Part shown: positions 43,908 to 52,121 of the stretch, in pieces
Layout of the letters: each line of letters starts with the position of its first letter
Numbering within the stretch: the stretch's first letter is position 1
NCBI RefSeq assembly: GCF_000717175.1
Contig: NZ_JNYD01000014.1
Coordinates: 1 to 64,000, forward strand
Length of the DNA stretch: 64,000 nt
Origin: Pseudonocardia autotrophica
Lineage (GTDB): Bacteria > Actinomycetota > Actinomycetes > Mycobacteriales > Pseudonocardiaceae
Direction: 5' to 3'
Program-made: the position numbers and the translations under genes
Notes under the pieces: model-generated
The model's database searches: none
What the model was told of the DNA's origin: nothing
What the model saw: only the letters and a program-made list of their open reading frames with translations

Positions 43908-44150
43908 ATGGACGCGATCAGCAACGACCACGGGGCCGCGGCCGTCCCGGTTCCCGCGCAGCGTCCGGCCCCCGGGGACTGCACGGACCCCGTCGCCGCC
44001 GACGACCGCCTGATCGAGGAGATCAGGACCGGGCGCCGGACCGCCGACGACCCCGACCCCCTCGTCCGTGTCCTCGTGCGCTGGCGCCAGGTCATGCGGC
44101 TGCCGCGCACCGGGCGGAGCGGCGGACGGCGCCGCTGCGGCCGGGTCTGA
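43908..44150 (+). CDS. small acidic-basic protein, possible sigma-binding motif
   Basis: 80 aa from ATG 43908 (GTG 43902 adds two residues). The segment DDRLIEEIRTGRRTADDPDP then LVRVLVRWRQVMR is reminiscent of the short sigma-binding helix at the N-terminus of anti-sigma-D factor RsdA (DDxLLxALxxG...LLAxWRxEV). No membrane segment is present and the tail is basic (RTGRSGGRRRCGRV). Not a recognised family; 14 bp from the convergent desaturase. Similarity is weak and by eye. Confidence 0.4.
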   Translation: MDAISNDHGAAAVPVPAQRPAPGDCTDPVAADDRLIEEIRTGRRTADDPDPLVRVLVRWRQVMRLPRTGRSGGRRRCGRV

Positions 44151-44164
44151 GCCGCGGGTGAGCG

Positions 44165-45163
44165 TCAGGCCTGCTGCAGCTGGGTGAGGCGGCGGGTGGT
44201 GGGCCAGCGGACGTCGTGCGCCCAGCCGAACCGCTCGAACAGCCAGATCACCCGGGCCGAGATGTCGATCTGCCCCTTGAGGACGCCGTGCCGCGCGCAG
44301 GTCGGGTCGGCGTGGTGCAGGTTGTGCCAGCTCTCGCCCATCGACAGGATCGCCAGCGGCCAGAAGTTGCGGGAGCGGTCGCGCGAGCGGAAGGGCCGCG
44401 CCCCGACCATGTGGCAGATCGAGTTGATCGACCAGGTCACGTGGTGGCAGATGCCCATGCGCACCAGGCCGCCCCAGAAGAAGCCGGTCAGCGCGCCGGC
44501 CCAGGACCAGGTCAGCAGGCCGCCGAGCACCGCGGGCAGGACCAGGCTCACCGTGACCCACAGCCCGAACAGCCCGCTCACCCGGCGCAGCACCTTGTCG
44601 GCGAGCAGGTCCGGGATGAAGCGCTCCCAGTTCGTCTTGCGGCGGTCGAAGATCCAGCCGATGTGCGCCCAGAAGAACCCGCGGGCGACGGCCCACGGCG
44701 TGGTGCCGTAGCGCCACGGCGAGTGCGGGTCGCCCTCCTTGTCGGAGTAGGCGTGGTGGCGGCGGTGGTCGGCGACCCACGCCATCATCGAGCCCTGGAT
44801 CGCCATCGAGCCGGTGATCGCCAGGACCACCCGCAGCCACGGCCGCGCCTTGAACGAGCGGTGCGTGAAGTGCCGGTGGTAGCCGACGGTCACGCCCAGG
44901 ATCCCGACGGTGTAGAAGACCGCGGCGATCACGACGTCCCACCAGCCCAGGCCCCAGCCCCACAGCACGGGGACGGTCGCCAGCAGGGCCAGCACGGGGA
45001 GCACCACGAACGTCCAGACCAGCCCCTGCTGCCAGGTGCTGCGGTACTCGCCGATCATCGGCTTGGGGCCCTTCGGGGCCGTGCCCGACTCGGCACCGGA
45101 GACGGGGTCGGGAGCGGGGTCGGGGGCGGGGAGGTCGGGGGCCTCGACGCTCAAGCGGGTCAC
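44165..45163 (-). CDS. membrane acyl-CoA (delta-9-type) fatty-acid desaturase
   Basis: 332 aa integral membrane di-iron enzyme. The three His boxes are HRHFTH (residue about 95), HRRHH (about 132) and HNLHH (about 275); helices flank them (TFVVLPVLALLATVPVL, VVIAAVFYTVGILGVTV, FFWGGLVRMGICHHVTWS). Introduces a cis double bond into acyl chains for membrane fluidity; needs an electron donor. GTG 45163 lies very close to GAGG, so an internal ATG at 45058 (MIGEYRSTWQQG) is possible. Confidence 0.92.
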   Translation of the reverse strand: MTRLSVEAPDLPAPDPAPDPVSGAESGTAPKGPKPMIGEYRSTWQQGLVWTFVVLPVLALLATVPVLWGWGLGWWDVVIAAVFYTVGILGVTVGYHRHFTHRSFKARPWLRVVLAITGSMAIQGSMMAWVADHRRHHAYSDKEGDPHSPWRYGTTPWAVARGFFWAHIGWIFDRRKTNWERFIPDLLADKVLRRVSGLFGLWVTVSLVLPAVLGGLLTWSWAGALTGFFWGGLVRMGICHHVTWSINSICHMVGARPFRSRDRSRNFWPLAILSMGESWHNLHHADPTCARHGVLKGQIDISARVIWLFERFGWAHDVRWPTTRRLTQLQQA

Positions 45164-45354
45164 CTCGTGGTGTCGGGGGCGGAGCGGGACGGACTTCAGG
45201 CCAGCCTAAGGGCGGGAGTCCGGTACCCGCTGAGTGCAGGGGTAGTCCTCACGCGGCCGCCGTCCGCGTGTCACCGGTCCGGTACCGGCGGGCCACCGCG
45301 TGAGGACGTGCCAGGATCACCGGGCCCGGCGCCCCGGCGACGAGAAGGAGCCCC

Positions 45355-46062
45355 ATGACCCGCTACGAGCGCGTGCCCGCCCCCGACGGCGACGAGTTCG
45401 ACGCCTACCTGGCCCTCCCGGAGGACGGCCGCGGCCCCGGCGTCCTCGTGTTCCAGGAGATCTTCGGGATCAACGACAACATCCGCGGGATCTGCGACCG
45501 GCTCGCCGGCGAGGGGTACGTCGCCCTGGCGCCCGACATGTTCTGGCGGCTGGAGCGCCGCTTCGAACGCAAGGACGAGTCCGCCCTGGCCGAGTGCATG
45601 GGCATGGTCCAGCGGCTGGACTTCGCCGCCGCCGCGGGCGACATCGCCGCCGCGTTCGCCCACCTGCGGGCGATGCCCGAGAGCACCGGCAAGGTCGGCG
45701 CCATCGGCTTCTGCCTCGGCGGCACGCTCACCTGGCTGTGCGCCACCACCGCGCGGGTCGACGGCGCCGGCATCGACGCCGCCGTCCCCTACTACGGCTC
45801 CGGCATCCAGGACATGCTCGACCGCGCCGACGCCCTCGAGTGCCCCGCCCTGTTCCACTACGGCGACCGCGACCCGTTCATCCCGCAGGAGCAGATCGAG
45901 AAGGTCGAGGCGGCGGTGGGCGGGAAGCCGCAGGTCGAGGTGCGGCACTACGACGCCGGCCACGCCTTCTCCAACTGGGACGCCCCCTCGATGTACGACG
46001 AGAAGGCCGCCGTGGAGGCGTGGGGCCACACCACGGCGTTCCTCGCCCGGCACCTGCGGTAG
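45355..46062 (+). CDS. dienelactone hydrolase-family protein
   Basis: 235 aa alpha/beta hydrolase. Catalytic triad Cys120 in GFCLGGTLTW, Asp171 in YGDRDPF and His203 in AGHAFSNWD; N-terminal GVLVFQEIFGINDNIRGICD is typical. Dienelactone hydrolases open muconolactone-type rings; the broader family acts on many esters, so the substrate is open. ATG 45355 follows AAGGAG. Convergent with the LLM gene 4 bp away. Confidence 0.92.
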   Translation: MTRYERVPAPDGDEFDAYLALPEDGRGPGVLVFQEIFGINDNIRGICDRLAGEGYVALAPDMFWRLERRFERKDESALAECMGMVQRLDFAAAAGDIAAAFAHLRAMPESTGKVGAIGFCLGGTLTWLCATTARVDGAGIDAAVPYYGSGIQDMLDRADALECPALFHYGDRDPFIPQEQIEKVEAAVGGKPQVEVRHYDAGHAFSNWDAPSMYDEKAAVEAWGHTTAFLARHLR

Positions 46063-46066
46063 CGCG

Positions 46067-46990
46067 CTACTCCCCCTGCGCCCGGAGCAGGGCGCGGGTG
46101 CGGGAGCGCTCCTCGGGGTCGGGCGAGAAGGGCAGGGCGACGTACTCGTCCACCCCCGCCTCCCGCAGCTCCCCGAGCCGCTCGGCGACCTCCTGCTCCC
46201 CGCCGACGATCGCCGCGTCCTCGGGGCCCGCGTAGCCCTCGCGGTCGAGCATCGCGCGGTAGGAGGGCAGCCGGCCGTAGACCGCGAACTGGCGGGCGGC
46301 CTCGGCGCGGGCGGCGTCGACGTCGTCGGTCACGGTGATCGGCAGCGAGGCGACCACCCGCACGGTCCGGCCGGCCTCCTCGGCGGCCGCCCGGATCGTC
46401 GGGACCACGTGCTCGGCGAGGGTCCGCGGTCCGGTCATCCAGGTGACCGTGCCGGCGGTGCGGCGGCCGGCGAGCCGCAGCATCTGCGGGCCGAGTGCGG
46501 CGAGGTAGACGTCCGGCGCGGGCGCGCCGGGGACCTTCAACGACCCTCGCGTGGTGACGAGCTCGCCCTCGGCCGCGGCCTTCTCCCCCGCCAGCAGCGG
46601 GAGCAGCCCGTCGAGGTACTCGGAGAGCCGCCGGACCGGGCGGTCGAACGGCAGCCCCCACACCCCCTCGACGACGGGCCGGTGACTGAGCCCGAGCCCG
46701 AGCGTGAGCCTGCCCTCGCCGATCAGGTTGACGGTGAGCGCGCGCTGGGCCAGCGCCATCGGGTGCTGCGGCTGGATCGGGACCACGCCGGTCCCCACCT
46801 CGATCCCGGGCACCTCGCGCAGGGCCACGGCGAGGACGGTGAGCAGGTCCGGCTCGTAGGGCAGCTGCGCGGTCCAGTACCGGCGGAAGCCCTCGTCGCG
46901 CAGCCGCGCGAGCTCCTCGACGTAGGTGTCGACGACGGAGCGACCGCCGCCGTCGCCCAGGTACCCGAACATGCTGATCCGCATCGCCAT
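46067..46990 (-). CDS. LLM-class (F420-type) flavin oxidoreductase
   Basis: 307 aa TIM-barrel protein: MRISMFGYLGDGGGRSVVDT, YWTAQLPYEPDLLTVLAVAL, GIEVGTGVVPIQPQHPMALA, LGLGLSHRPVVEGVWGLPFD, and VYLAALGPQMLRLAGRRTAG. This set is characteristic of mycobacterial/actinobacterial TIGR03564-like F420-dependent LLM proteins, but cofactor use is inferred. ATG 46990 is 6 nt after GATGCT (leaderless), which favours it over ATG 46984. Confidence 0.85.
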   Translation of the reverse strand: MAMRISMFGYLGDGGGRSVVDTYVEELARLRDEGFRRYWTAQLPYEPDLLTVLAVALREVPGIEVGTGVVPIQPQHPMALAQRALTVNLIGEGRLTLGLGLSHRPVVEGVWGLPFDRPVRRLSEYLDGLLPLLAGEKAAAEGELVTTRGSLKVPGAPAPDVYLAALGPQMLRLAGRRTAGTVTWMTGPRTLAEHVVPTIRAAAEEAGRTVRVVASLPITVTDDVDAARAEAARQFAVYGRLPSYRAMLDREGYAGPEDAAIVGGEQEVAERLGELREAGVDEYVALPFSPDPEERSRTRALLRAQGE

Positions 46991-46996
46991 GCGGCC

Positions 46997-47002
46997 AGCA
47001 TC
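46997..47002 (-). promoter_or_regulatory. -10 hexamer, leaderless LLM gene
   Basis: GATGCT on the minus strand ends 6 nt before ATG 46990. Confidence 0.5.
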
Positions 47003-47112
47003 GCAGTCCCGGGGCCGAGCACTCGCCGTGCTGGCGCGGCGGGCCCTCCATCGGGCCGCAGGCGGTCGTCGAGAACGTGCTCGCGAACCTTGCCGAGGAC
47101 GCCGAGGCGCCC

Positions 47113-47481
47113 TCAGCCGCGCATCGCCGCCAGGAACGCCGTGACGTCCCGGTGCACCACGAAGTGCCGGTCCAGCCCGAGCAGCACCGCGACCCGGCTC
47201 ACGCCCGGGTGCGCGTGCAGCCCGGCCAGGTGGACCCGGCCACCGGAGCGGGTGTAGACGCCGAGCAGCGCGCTGACGCCGACCGAGCCGAGGTAGGTGA
47301 CCTCCGACAGGTCCACCACCATCGCGCGGGCGCCGACCGCGGCCGCGTGCAGGGCGTCGTGCAGCCGCGCCGCGGAGTCCGCGTCGAGCTCGCCGACGAG
47401 CCGGAGCGCGACCACCCCGTGGTCCAGGGTCCGGCTCTCCGCCGTGAAGGAGCTGGGCGATCGTTCCAGTGCCCGCGTCAC
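47113..47481 (-). CDS. STAS-domain anti-sigma factor antagonist
   Basis: 122 aa. The STAS core GVVALRLVGELDADSAARLH is followed by MVVDLSEVTYLGSVGVSALL, where Ser66 in LGSVGV is the expected phosphoserine of RsbV-like proteins (the usual Asp before it is Gly here). Solitary, with a ribosome site GAGGAGG before GTG 47481. It could feed the same sigma kinase as the STAS at 28575, but no link is shown. Confidence 0.85.
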   Translation of the reverse strand: MTRALERSPSSFTAESRTLDHGVVALRLVGELDADSAARLHDALHAAAVGARAMVVDLSEVTYLGSVGVSALLGVYTRSGGRVHLAGLHAHPGVSRVAVLLGLDRHFVVHRDVTAFLAAMRG

Positions 47482-47668
47482 GCCGATGGCCTCCTCGTGC
47501 CGTCACACCGCCGGGCCTCACCTTCCCGCCAGGTCAGCGAGGGGTCAACCGACGGGTGGGTGACGCGATCACCACGTTTGATCGACGTCGGGGCGAGCTA
47601 CACGTGACACCCGTGCCCGGTCGGCGCACCGGCTCTACGCTGGACGGCGACGGCGGGAGGAGGCCGGC

Positions 47669-48271
47669 GTGCCGAAGGTGCTCGGGGGGTCGCTCGCCGC
47701 CCACCGCGACGAGGTGCGGGCCCGCGTGTTCGCGGCGCTGCGCGAGCTGCTCTACGAGCGGGGCTTCGACGCCGTCACGCTGGCCGGCGTCGCCGCCGCG
47801 GCCGGGGTGGGCCGGACGTCGATCTACAACCACTTCCCGGACCGCCAGGCGCTGCTCGTCGCGTTCGTGGAGCACGAGGCGGACCGGTACGTCGCCGACC
47901 TCGAGTCGGCGCTGGCCGCCGCGGCCACACCCACCGATCGGCTCGCCGTCTTCGCGCGCCTGCAGCTGCACCGGCTGGCGGAGTTCCACCTCCCCCCGGG
48001 CCAGGGCCTGGCCGGGACCCTGGATCCCGAGGCGTACCGGCGGATCGCGGCGCACGCGGACCCGATCGGCGACCGGCTGGCGCGGATCGTGCGGGAGGGG
48101 ATCGAGTCGGGCGAGATGGCCGCCGAGGACCCGGCCGTCCTCGTGGCGATGATCGGCGCGGCGCTGTCCGCCCGGCAGATCGTCGACGTGCCGCCGGAGG
48201 AGCTGGCGGGCTCGGTCGAGGCGGCCGTGCGGATCGTGCTGGGCATGGTCCGACCCTCGAATTTAGGCTAG
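47669..48271 (+). CDS. TetR-family transcriptional regulator
   Basis: 200 aa. HTH RGFDAVTLAGVAAAAGVGRT, then SIYNHFPDRQALLVAFVEHE are the classic TetR DNA-binding helices (residues 27-65). Effector domain follows, LARIVREGIESGEMAAEDP. GTG 47669 follows GCGGGAGGAGG. Stop TAG is inside the iron box of the haem oxygenase gene that follows 68 bp later in the same direction, so it may regulate itself and haem oxygenase; the palindrome at 48301-48320 is a good target. Confidence 0.88.
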   Translation: MPKVLGGSLAAHRDEVRARVFAALRELLYERGFDAVTLAGVAAAAGVGRTSIYNHFPDRQALLVAFVEHEADRYVADLESALAAAATPTDRLAVFARLQLHRLAEFHLPPGQGLAGTLDPEAYRRIAAHADPIGDRLARIVREGIESGEMAAEDPAVLVAMIGAALSARQIVDVPPEELAGSVEAAVRIVLGMVRPSNLG

Positions 48272-48276
48272 CCTCA
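48263..48276 (+). promoter_or_regulatory. iron box (IdeR/DtxR type) before haem oxygenase
   Basis: TTAGGCTAGCCTCA matches the first 14 bases of the TTAGGTTAGCCTAACCTAA consensus except for two. The inner AGGCTAGCCT is a perfect palindrome. It overlaps the TetR stop codon. Confidence 0.65.
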
Positions 48277-48300
48277 GTCCGCCGGGTGCTCTAGCATCTT

Positions 48301-48320
48301 TTCTGACACGGCGTCAGGAA
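48301..48320 (+). promoter_or_regulatory. probable TetR operator before haem oxygenase
   Basis: TTCTGACACGGCGTCAGGAA, imperfect palindrome with CTGAC/GTCAG arms, 20 bp upstream of the start. The TGAC-N-GTCA layout is common for TetR proteins. Confidence 0.5.
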
Positions 48321-48339
48321 GATTGCGGGAGGAACACCC

Positions 48340-48978
48340 ATGGGCGAGCTCTCCACCGGCCTGCGCCGGGCCACGGCCGAGGTCCACGAGCGCGCCCACC
48401 ACTCCACCTACATGGCCGCCCTGCTCGACGGGCGCCTCCCCCTGTCGGCGTACACGCTGCTCGCCGAGCAGTACCTCGCGGTCTACGGCGCCCTCGAGGC
48501 CGCGGGCGACGCGCTGGCCGCCGACCCCGCCGCCGGGCCCTTCGTGATCGACGAGCTGCGCCGGCTGCCCGCGCTGCGGCGGGACGTCGAGGCCCTCGGC
48601 GGGTCCGTCGACGCGCCCCGGGTGCTGCCCGCGACCGCGGCCTACGTGGCCCGGCTGCGCGAGGCGGCCACCGACGCGCCGGTCTTCGTGGCCCACCACT
48701 ACACCCGCTACCTGGGCGATCTCGCCGGCGGCCAGGTCGTCGGCAAGCTCCTGGAGCGCACCTACGGCGTGACCGGGCCCGGCGCGCTGTTCTACGACTT
48801 CTCCGCGCTGGGCAGCCCGTCGAAGTTCCGCGTCCGCTACCGCGCGCTGCTCGACGGCGCCCCGTGGGACGAGATCGAGCAGCGCCGGGTGGCCGACGAG
48901 GCGGTCCGGGCATTCGAGCTGAACATCGCGATGCTCGACGGGATGGCCGAGGCGACGGGCCTGCCCGCCGCGGCCTGA
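48340..48978 (+). CDS. haem oxygenase (HmuO-like)
   Basis: 212 aa. Proximal His in RRATAEVHERAHHSTYMAAL (near residue 17) and distal-helix glycines in HYTRYLGDLAGGQVVGKLL, the two haem oxygenase signatures. Degrades haem to biliverdin, CO and iron, freeing iron. ATG 48340 follows GCGGGAGG. Iron box and TetR operator upstream fit iron-limitation control. Ends at a hairpin facing the dehydrogenase. Confidence 0.92.
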   Translation: MGELSTGLRRATAEVHERAHHSTYMAALLDGRLPLSAYTLLAEQYLAVYGALEAAGDALAADPAAGPFVIDELRRLPALRRDVEALGGSVDAPRVLPATAAYVARLREAATDAPVFVAHHYTRYLGDLAGGQVVGKLLERTYGVTGPGALFYDFSALGSPSKFRVRYRALLDGAPWDEIEQRRVADEAVRAFELNIAMLDGMAEATGLPAAA

Positions 48979-48980
48979 CC

Positions 48981-48999
48981 CGCGGCCCGTCCGGCCGCG
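48981..48999. terminator. hairpin between convergent genes
   Basis: CGCGGCC-CGTCC-GGCCGCG, a perfect 7 bp stem between haem oxygenase and the dehydrogenase; can serve both strands. Confidence 0.55.
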
Positions 49000-49006
49000 G
49001 CCCGGT

Positions 49007-50122
49007 TCAGAAGACGATCACGCCCCGCAGGTTGCGGCCGGCGTGCATGTCGTCGAAGCCGGTGGCGACCTCGTCGAGGGTGTACCGGGTGGTGATCAGC
49101 TCGTCGAGCTTGAGCGCGCCCTGCCGGTACAGCTCCAGCTGCGCCGGGATGTCCGCGGTCGGGGCGCTGGCGCCGAACAGCGAGCCCTGCAGCCGCTTCT
49201 GGTAGAGCGTCAGCTCCATCAGCGGGATGTCGCCCTCGTGGGTGCGCACGTCGCCCAGCCCGACGACCACGCACGTCCCGCCCTTGCGCACCGCCCGCAG
49301 CGCCTGCCCGACATGGGCGCCCTTCGTCACCCCGACGCAGACGATCGACGCGTCCGCCCCCTGGCCGTTGGTCAGCGAGCGGCCGATCTCCGTGGCCTCG
49401 CGGATGTCCTCGACGGCGTGCGTCGCGCCGAGGCCGAGCGCCGACTCCCGTTTGAACGCGACCGGGTCGACGGCGATCACCGCGGACGCGCCGGCGTGCG
49501 CCGCGCCCTGCACCGCGTTGATCCCGATCCCGCCGATGCCCATCACGATCACGACCTGGCCGGGCCGCACCTCGGCCGAGTTGACGGCCGCACCCCACCC
49601 GGTGCCCACGCCGCAGCCGGTCAGGCAGGCGATCTCCAGCGGGATCGACGGGTCGACCTTCACCGCCGACGCCGTGGAGACGGTCGTGTACTCGCAGAAG
49701 GTGGACAGCCCGCACATCTGCCCGACCGGCTCGCCGTCGAGGGCGAGCCGGAACGACGTCGGGTCCTCCCAGCGCGCGTTCGTCGCCAGCGAGGCCCCGA
49801 GGTCGCAGAGGTTCTGCATGCCGTGCGCGCACCAGCGGCAGCGGCCGCACGCGGGCAGGAACGAGAACACGACGTGGTCGCCCTCGGCGAACCCGGTGGT
49901 CCCGGGGCCGACGGCCTCGACGATCCCGGACCCCTCGTGCCCGCCGGCGAACGGCAGGATCCCGACCTTCTGGTCCCCCGTGGCGTGGTGGTCGTCCGAG
50001 TGGCAGAGCCCGCTCGCGACCATCTTGACCCGGATCTCCCCTTGCCTCGGGTCGTCGACCTCCAGCTCGACGACCTCGAACCTGCCCGGGACCTCGCGCA
50101 GCACCGCGCCTCGCGTCAGCAC
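49007..50122 (-). CDS. NDMA-dependent (mycofactocin-type) alcohol dehydrogenase
   Basis: 371 aa zinc dehydrogenase. Catalytic zinc in SGLCHSDDHHATG and GGHEGSGIVEAVG; structural zinc loop CGRCRWCAHGMQNLC; nucleotide site VIVMGIGGIGINAVQGAAHA. The SDDHHATGD and FCEYTTVS segments match the nicotinoprotein class associated with mycofactocin, whose NAD(H) stays bound and is recycled through the redox peptide. GTG 50122 lies exactly 6 nt after TAGCGT. The mycofactocin genes are not in this window. Confidence 0.85.
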   Translation of the reverse strand: MLTRGAVLREVPGRFEVVELEVDDPRQGEIRVKMVASGLCHSDDHHATGDQKVGILPFAGGHEGSGIVEAVGPGTTGFAEGDHVVFSFLPACGRCRWCAHGMQNLCDLGASLATNARWEDPTSFRLALDGEPVGQMCGLSTFCEYTTVSTASAVKVDPSIPLEIACLTGCGVGTGWGAAVNSAEVRPGQVVIVMGIGGIGINAVQGAAHAGASAVIAVDPVAFKRESALGLGATHAVEDIREATEIGRSLTNGQGADASIVCVGVTKGAHVGQALRAVRKGGTCVVVGLGDVRTHEGDIPLMELTLYQKRLQGSLFGASAPTADIPAQLELYRQGALKLDELITTRYTLDEVATGFDDMHAGRNLRGVIVF

Positions 50123-50128
50123 GCGATC

Positions 50129-50134
50129 ACGCTA
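50129..50134 (-). promoter_or_regulatory. -10 hexamer, leaderless alcohol dehydrogenase gene
   Basis: TAGCGT on the minus strand ends 6 nt before GTG 50122. Confidence 0.55.
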
Positions 50135-50148
50135 CGCCAGGAACGGCC

Positions 50149-50535
50149 TCAACCCACGCGTGCGGCGGCCTGCGTCACGCCCGGGCCGTCGAGGGCGTCG
50201 AGACCGGCGGGGCGGCCGGTGGCGAGCAGCAGCAGGTCGGCTGCGGGCCCGCGGACCTCCTCCCCCTCGCCCGCGGACCAGTCGGGGTCGGTGGCGCGCA
50301 GACGCAGGCCGGCGAACCGCTTCCGGGCGCCGTAGAACGAGCTGCCCCAGGCGTGGTCGAGGGCCGCGGCCACCGCCGGCGCGGGCATCTCGCGCGGGCG
50401 GCCGAGCGGGCGCGCGATGTCCTGGCCGTGGACGAGCATGTCCACCAGCGGGTCCGGCGGCTGCGTGCCGAGCGGGCGGTCTCGCGCAGCTGGGCGACCA
50501 GCTCCGCGGGCGTGTCCACCGGTCCCCTCGCGCCC
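50149..50535 (-). pseudogene. frame-shifted, truncated TIGR03083-family (maleylpyruvate isomerase-like) gene
   Basis: The minus strand reads VDTPAELVAQLRETARSA in one frame and GTQPPDPLVDMLVHGQDIAR in the next, with LGRPREMPAPAVAAALDHAW and LRATDPDWSAGEGEEVRGPA after it. Those pieces form the C-terminal half of a mycothiol-dependent DinB-like family protein (about 200 aa in full). The shift falls near 50470-50490, and the N-terminal half is absent upstream. No start codon with a ribosome site is seen. Either a real decay or one sequencing indel plus a truncation. Confidence 0.65.
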
Positions 50536-50615
50536 CGCGGGCCGGACGGCCGCGGATGCGGCACTGTAGCGCCCCCGGAGGGCGCCGCCGCACGCGTCGG
50601 TCCACACTGGAACCC

Positions 50616-51188
50616 GTGCGACTCGTGCTGCTGGCCCACGCCGCCACCGAGGCCACCCGGCGGTCCGGGTTCGCCGACGACGAAGGGCTCGAGGCCGACG
50701 AGCTCCCCGTCCCGGCCCTCCCCCGCTACGAGGAGGTCCGCTGCGCGCCCTCGCTGCGCTGCCGGCAGACGGCCGACGCGCTGGGCCTGCCCGCCGCCGT
50801 CGACGCCGGCCTGACCGGCCTCGACCACGGCAGCTGGGCCGGCCGGGCGCTCGACGACGTCGCGGCCGCCGACCCGGACGGTCTCACCCGCTGGCTCACC
50901 GAACCCGACGCCGTGCCCCACGGCGGCGAGTCGATGGCCGCGTTCGTGGGGCGGATCGGCGGGTGGCTGCGGGCGGTGCCGAACCGGCCGGGCGGGCTGC
51001 TCGCCGTCGTCGACCCGGCGGTCGTGCGGGCCGCTCTGACCCACGCGCTCGGCTCCCCGGCGACGGCGGTCTGGCGCGTCGACGTCGATCCGCTGTCGGT
51101 GGCCGTGCTGGCCGGGGAGCCGGGCCGGTGGAACCTGCGCGAGCTGCGGACGGGCCCGGGGCGGGGCGCCGACGGCACCCCGCCCTGA
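50616..51188 (+). CDS. histidine phosphatase-family protein with altered RHG motif
   Basis: 190 aa. The N-terminal motif is LLAHAATEATR where phosphatases read LxRHGxT, so Arg is Ala and Gly is Ala while the nucleophilic His stays. Later blocks CAPSLRCRQTADALGLPAA and PHGGESMAAFVGRIGGWL fit the family (His replaced in parts). Similar proteins in actinobacteria often lie beside cobalt transporters; none is seen here. Activity uncertain. GTG 50616 starts near CACACT. Convergent with an SDR. Confidence 0.7.
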   Translation: MRLVLLAHAATEATRRSGFADDEGLEADELPVPALPRYEEVRCAPSLRCRQTADALGLPAAVDAGLTGLDHGSWAGRALDDVAAADPDGLTRWLTEPDAVPHGGESMAAFVGRIGGWLRAVPNRPGGLLAVVDPAVVRAALTHALGSPATAVWRVDVDPLSVAVLAGEPGRWNLRELRTGPGRGADGTPP

Positions 51189-51213
51189 GATCGCCGTACG
51201 TCCGCCGCGATCG

Positions 51214-52038
51214 TCAGGCCCGGCCGCCGGCCTCGACCGCGAGCGGCTGGTACTCCCGCCAGGAGGCGAGCCGGCTCTCGTAGTCCGCCTCCGCGATGGC
51301 CAGCGGGGCCTCGCCGAAGAAGGCCCGCAGCGGCGGGTTGTCGGAGTCGACCAGCTTGAGCACCGCGGCACTCGACGCCGCCGGGTCGCCCGACCCGGCC
51401 GTGCGCCGGCGACGCTGCTCCGCGGCCTTCTCGCGGAACTCGTCGTAGGCCGGGTCCGGGGTGGCGTGCTTCGCCGAGGCGCCGCCCCAGTCCGTGTCGA
51501 ACCCGCCCGGCTCGATCAGCGTCACGTGCACGCCGAAGTCCGCGACTTCCTGGGCGAGGGCCTGGCTGAAGCCCTCGAGGGCCCACTTGGACGCGTTGTA
51601 GATCCCGATGTTCGGGAAGGCCGAGATCCCGCCGATCGAACTGACCTGCAGGATGCGCCCCGAGCCCTGCGCGCGCAGGTACGGCAGCGCCGCCTGGGTG
51701 ACCCAGAGGGCGCCGAACACGTTCGTCTCGATCTGCGCGCGGGCCTCCTGCTCGGAGAGCTCCTCGATCATCCCGAACTGGCCGTACCCGGCGTTGTTCA
51801 CCACGACGTCGAGCCGGCCGAAGTGCTCGTGCGCCTTCGCCACGGCGGCGAAGTCGGCCTCCCGGTCGGTGACGTCGAGCGTCAGCGGCAGGATCCTGTC
51901 GCCGTACTTCGCGACCAGGTCGTCCAGCGTGGACGCGTCGCGCGCGGTGGCCGCGACCGAGTCGCCGCGCTCCAGCGCCGCGATCGTCCACTCGCGCCCG
52001 AAGCCGCGGGACGAACCGGTGACGAACCAGACCTTCAT
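51214..52038 (-). CDS. SDR-family oxidoreductase
   Basis: 274 aa classical short-chain dehydrogenase. Cofactor motif WFVTGSSRGFGREWT near residue 4, NNAGYGQFGM, the Ser in QVSSIGGISAFPN and Tyr/Lys in YNASKWALEG give an intact catalytic triad. Typical of the TGxxxGxG class using NADP or NAD; substrate unknown. ATG 52038 follows AAGGTGGAG. SRPBCC gene lies upstream on the same strand, 83 bp away. Confidence 0.9.
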   Translation of the reverse strand: MKVWFVTGSSRGFGREWTIAALERGDSVAATARDASTLDDLVAKYGDRILPLTLDVTDREADFAAVAKAHEHFGRLDVVVNNAGYGQFGMIEELSEQEARAQIETNVFGALWVTQAALPYLRAQGSGRILQVSSIGGISAFPNIGIYNASKWALEGFSQALAQEVADFGVHVTLIEPGGFDTDWGGASAKHATPDPAYDEFREKAAEQRRRRTAGSGDPAASSAAVLKLVDSDNPPLRAFFGEAPLAIAEADYESRLASWREYQPLAVEAGGRA

Positions 52039-52121
52039 GTCTCCACCTTCTCGAGGATCGGCAAGTCTGCCGTCCCGCACAAGGAGCGGAGGAGCCTCCG
52101 TATTTCGGCGGGTGGGCGCGC

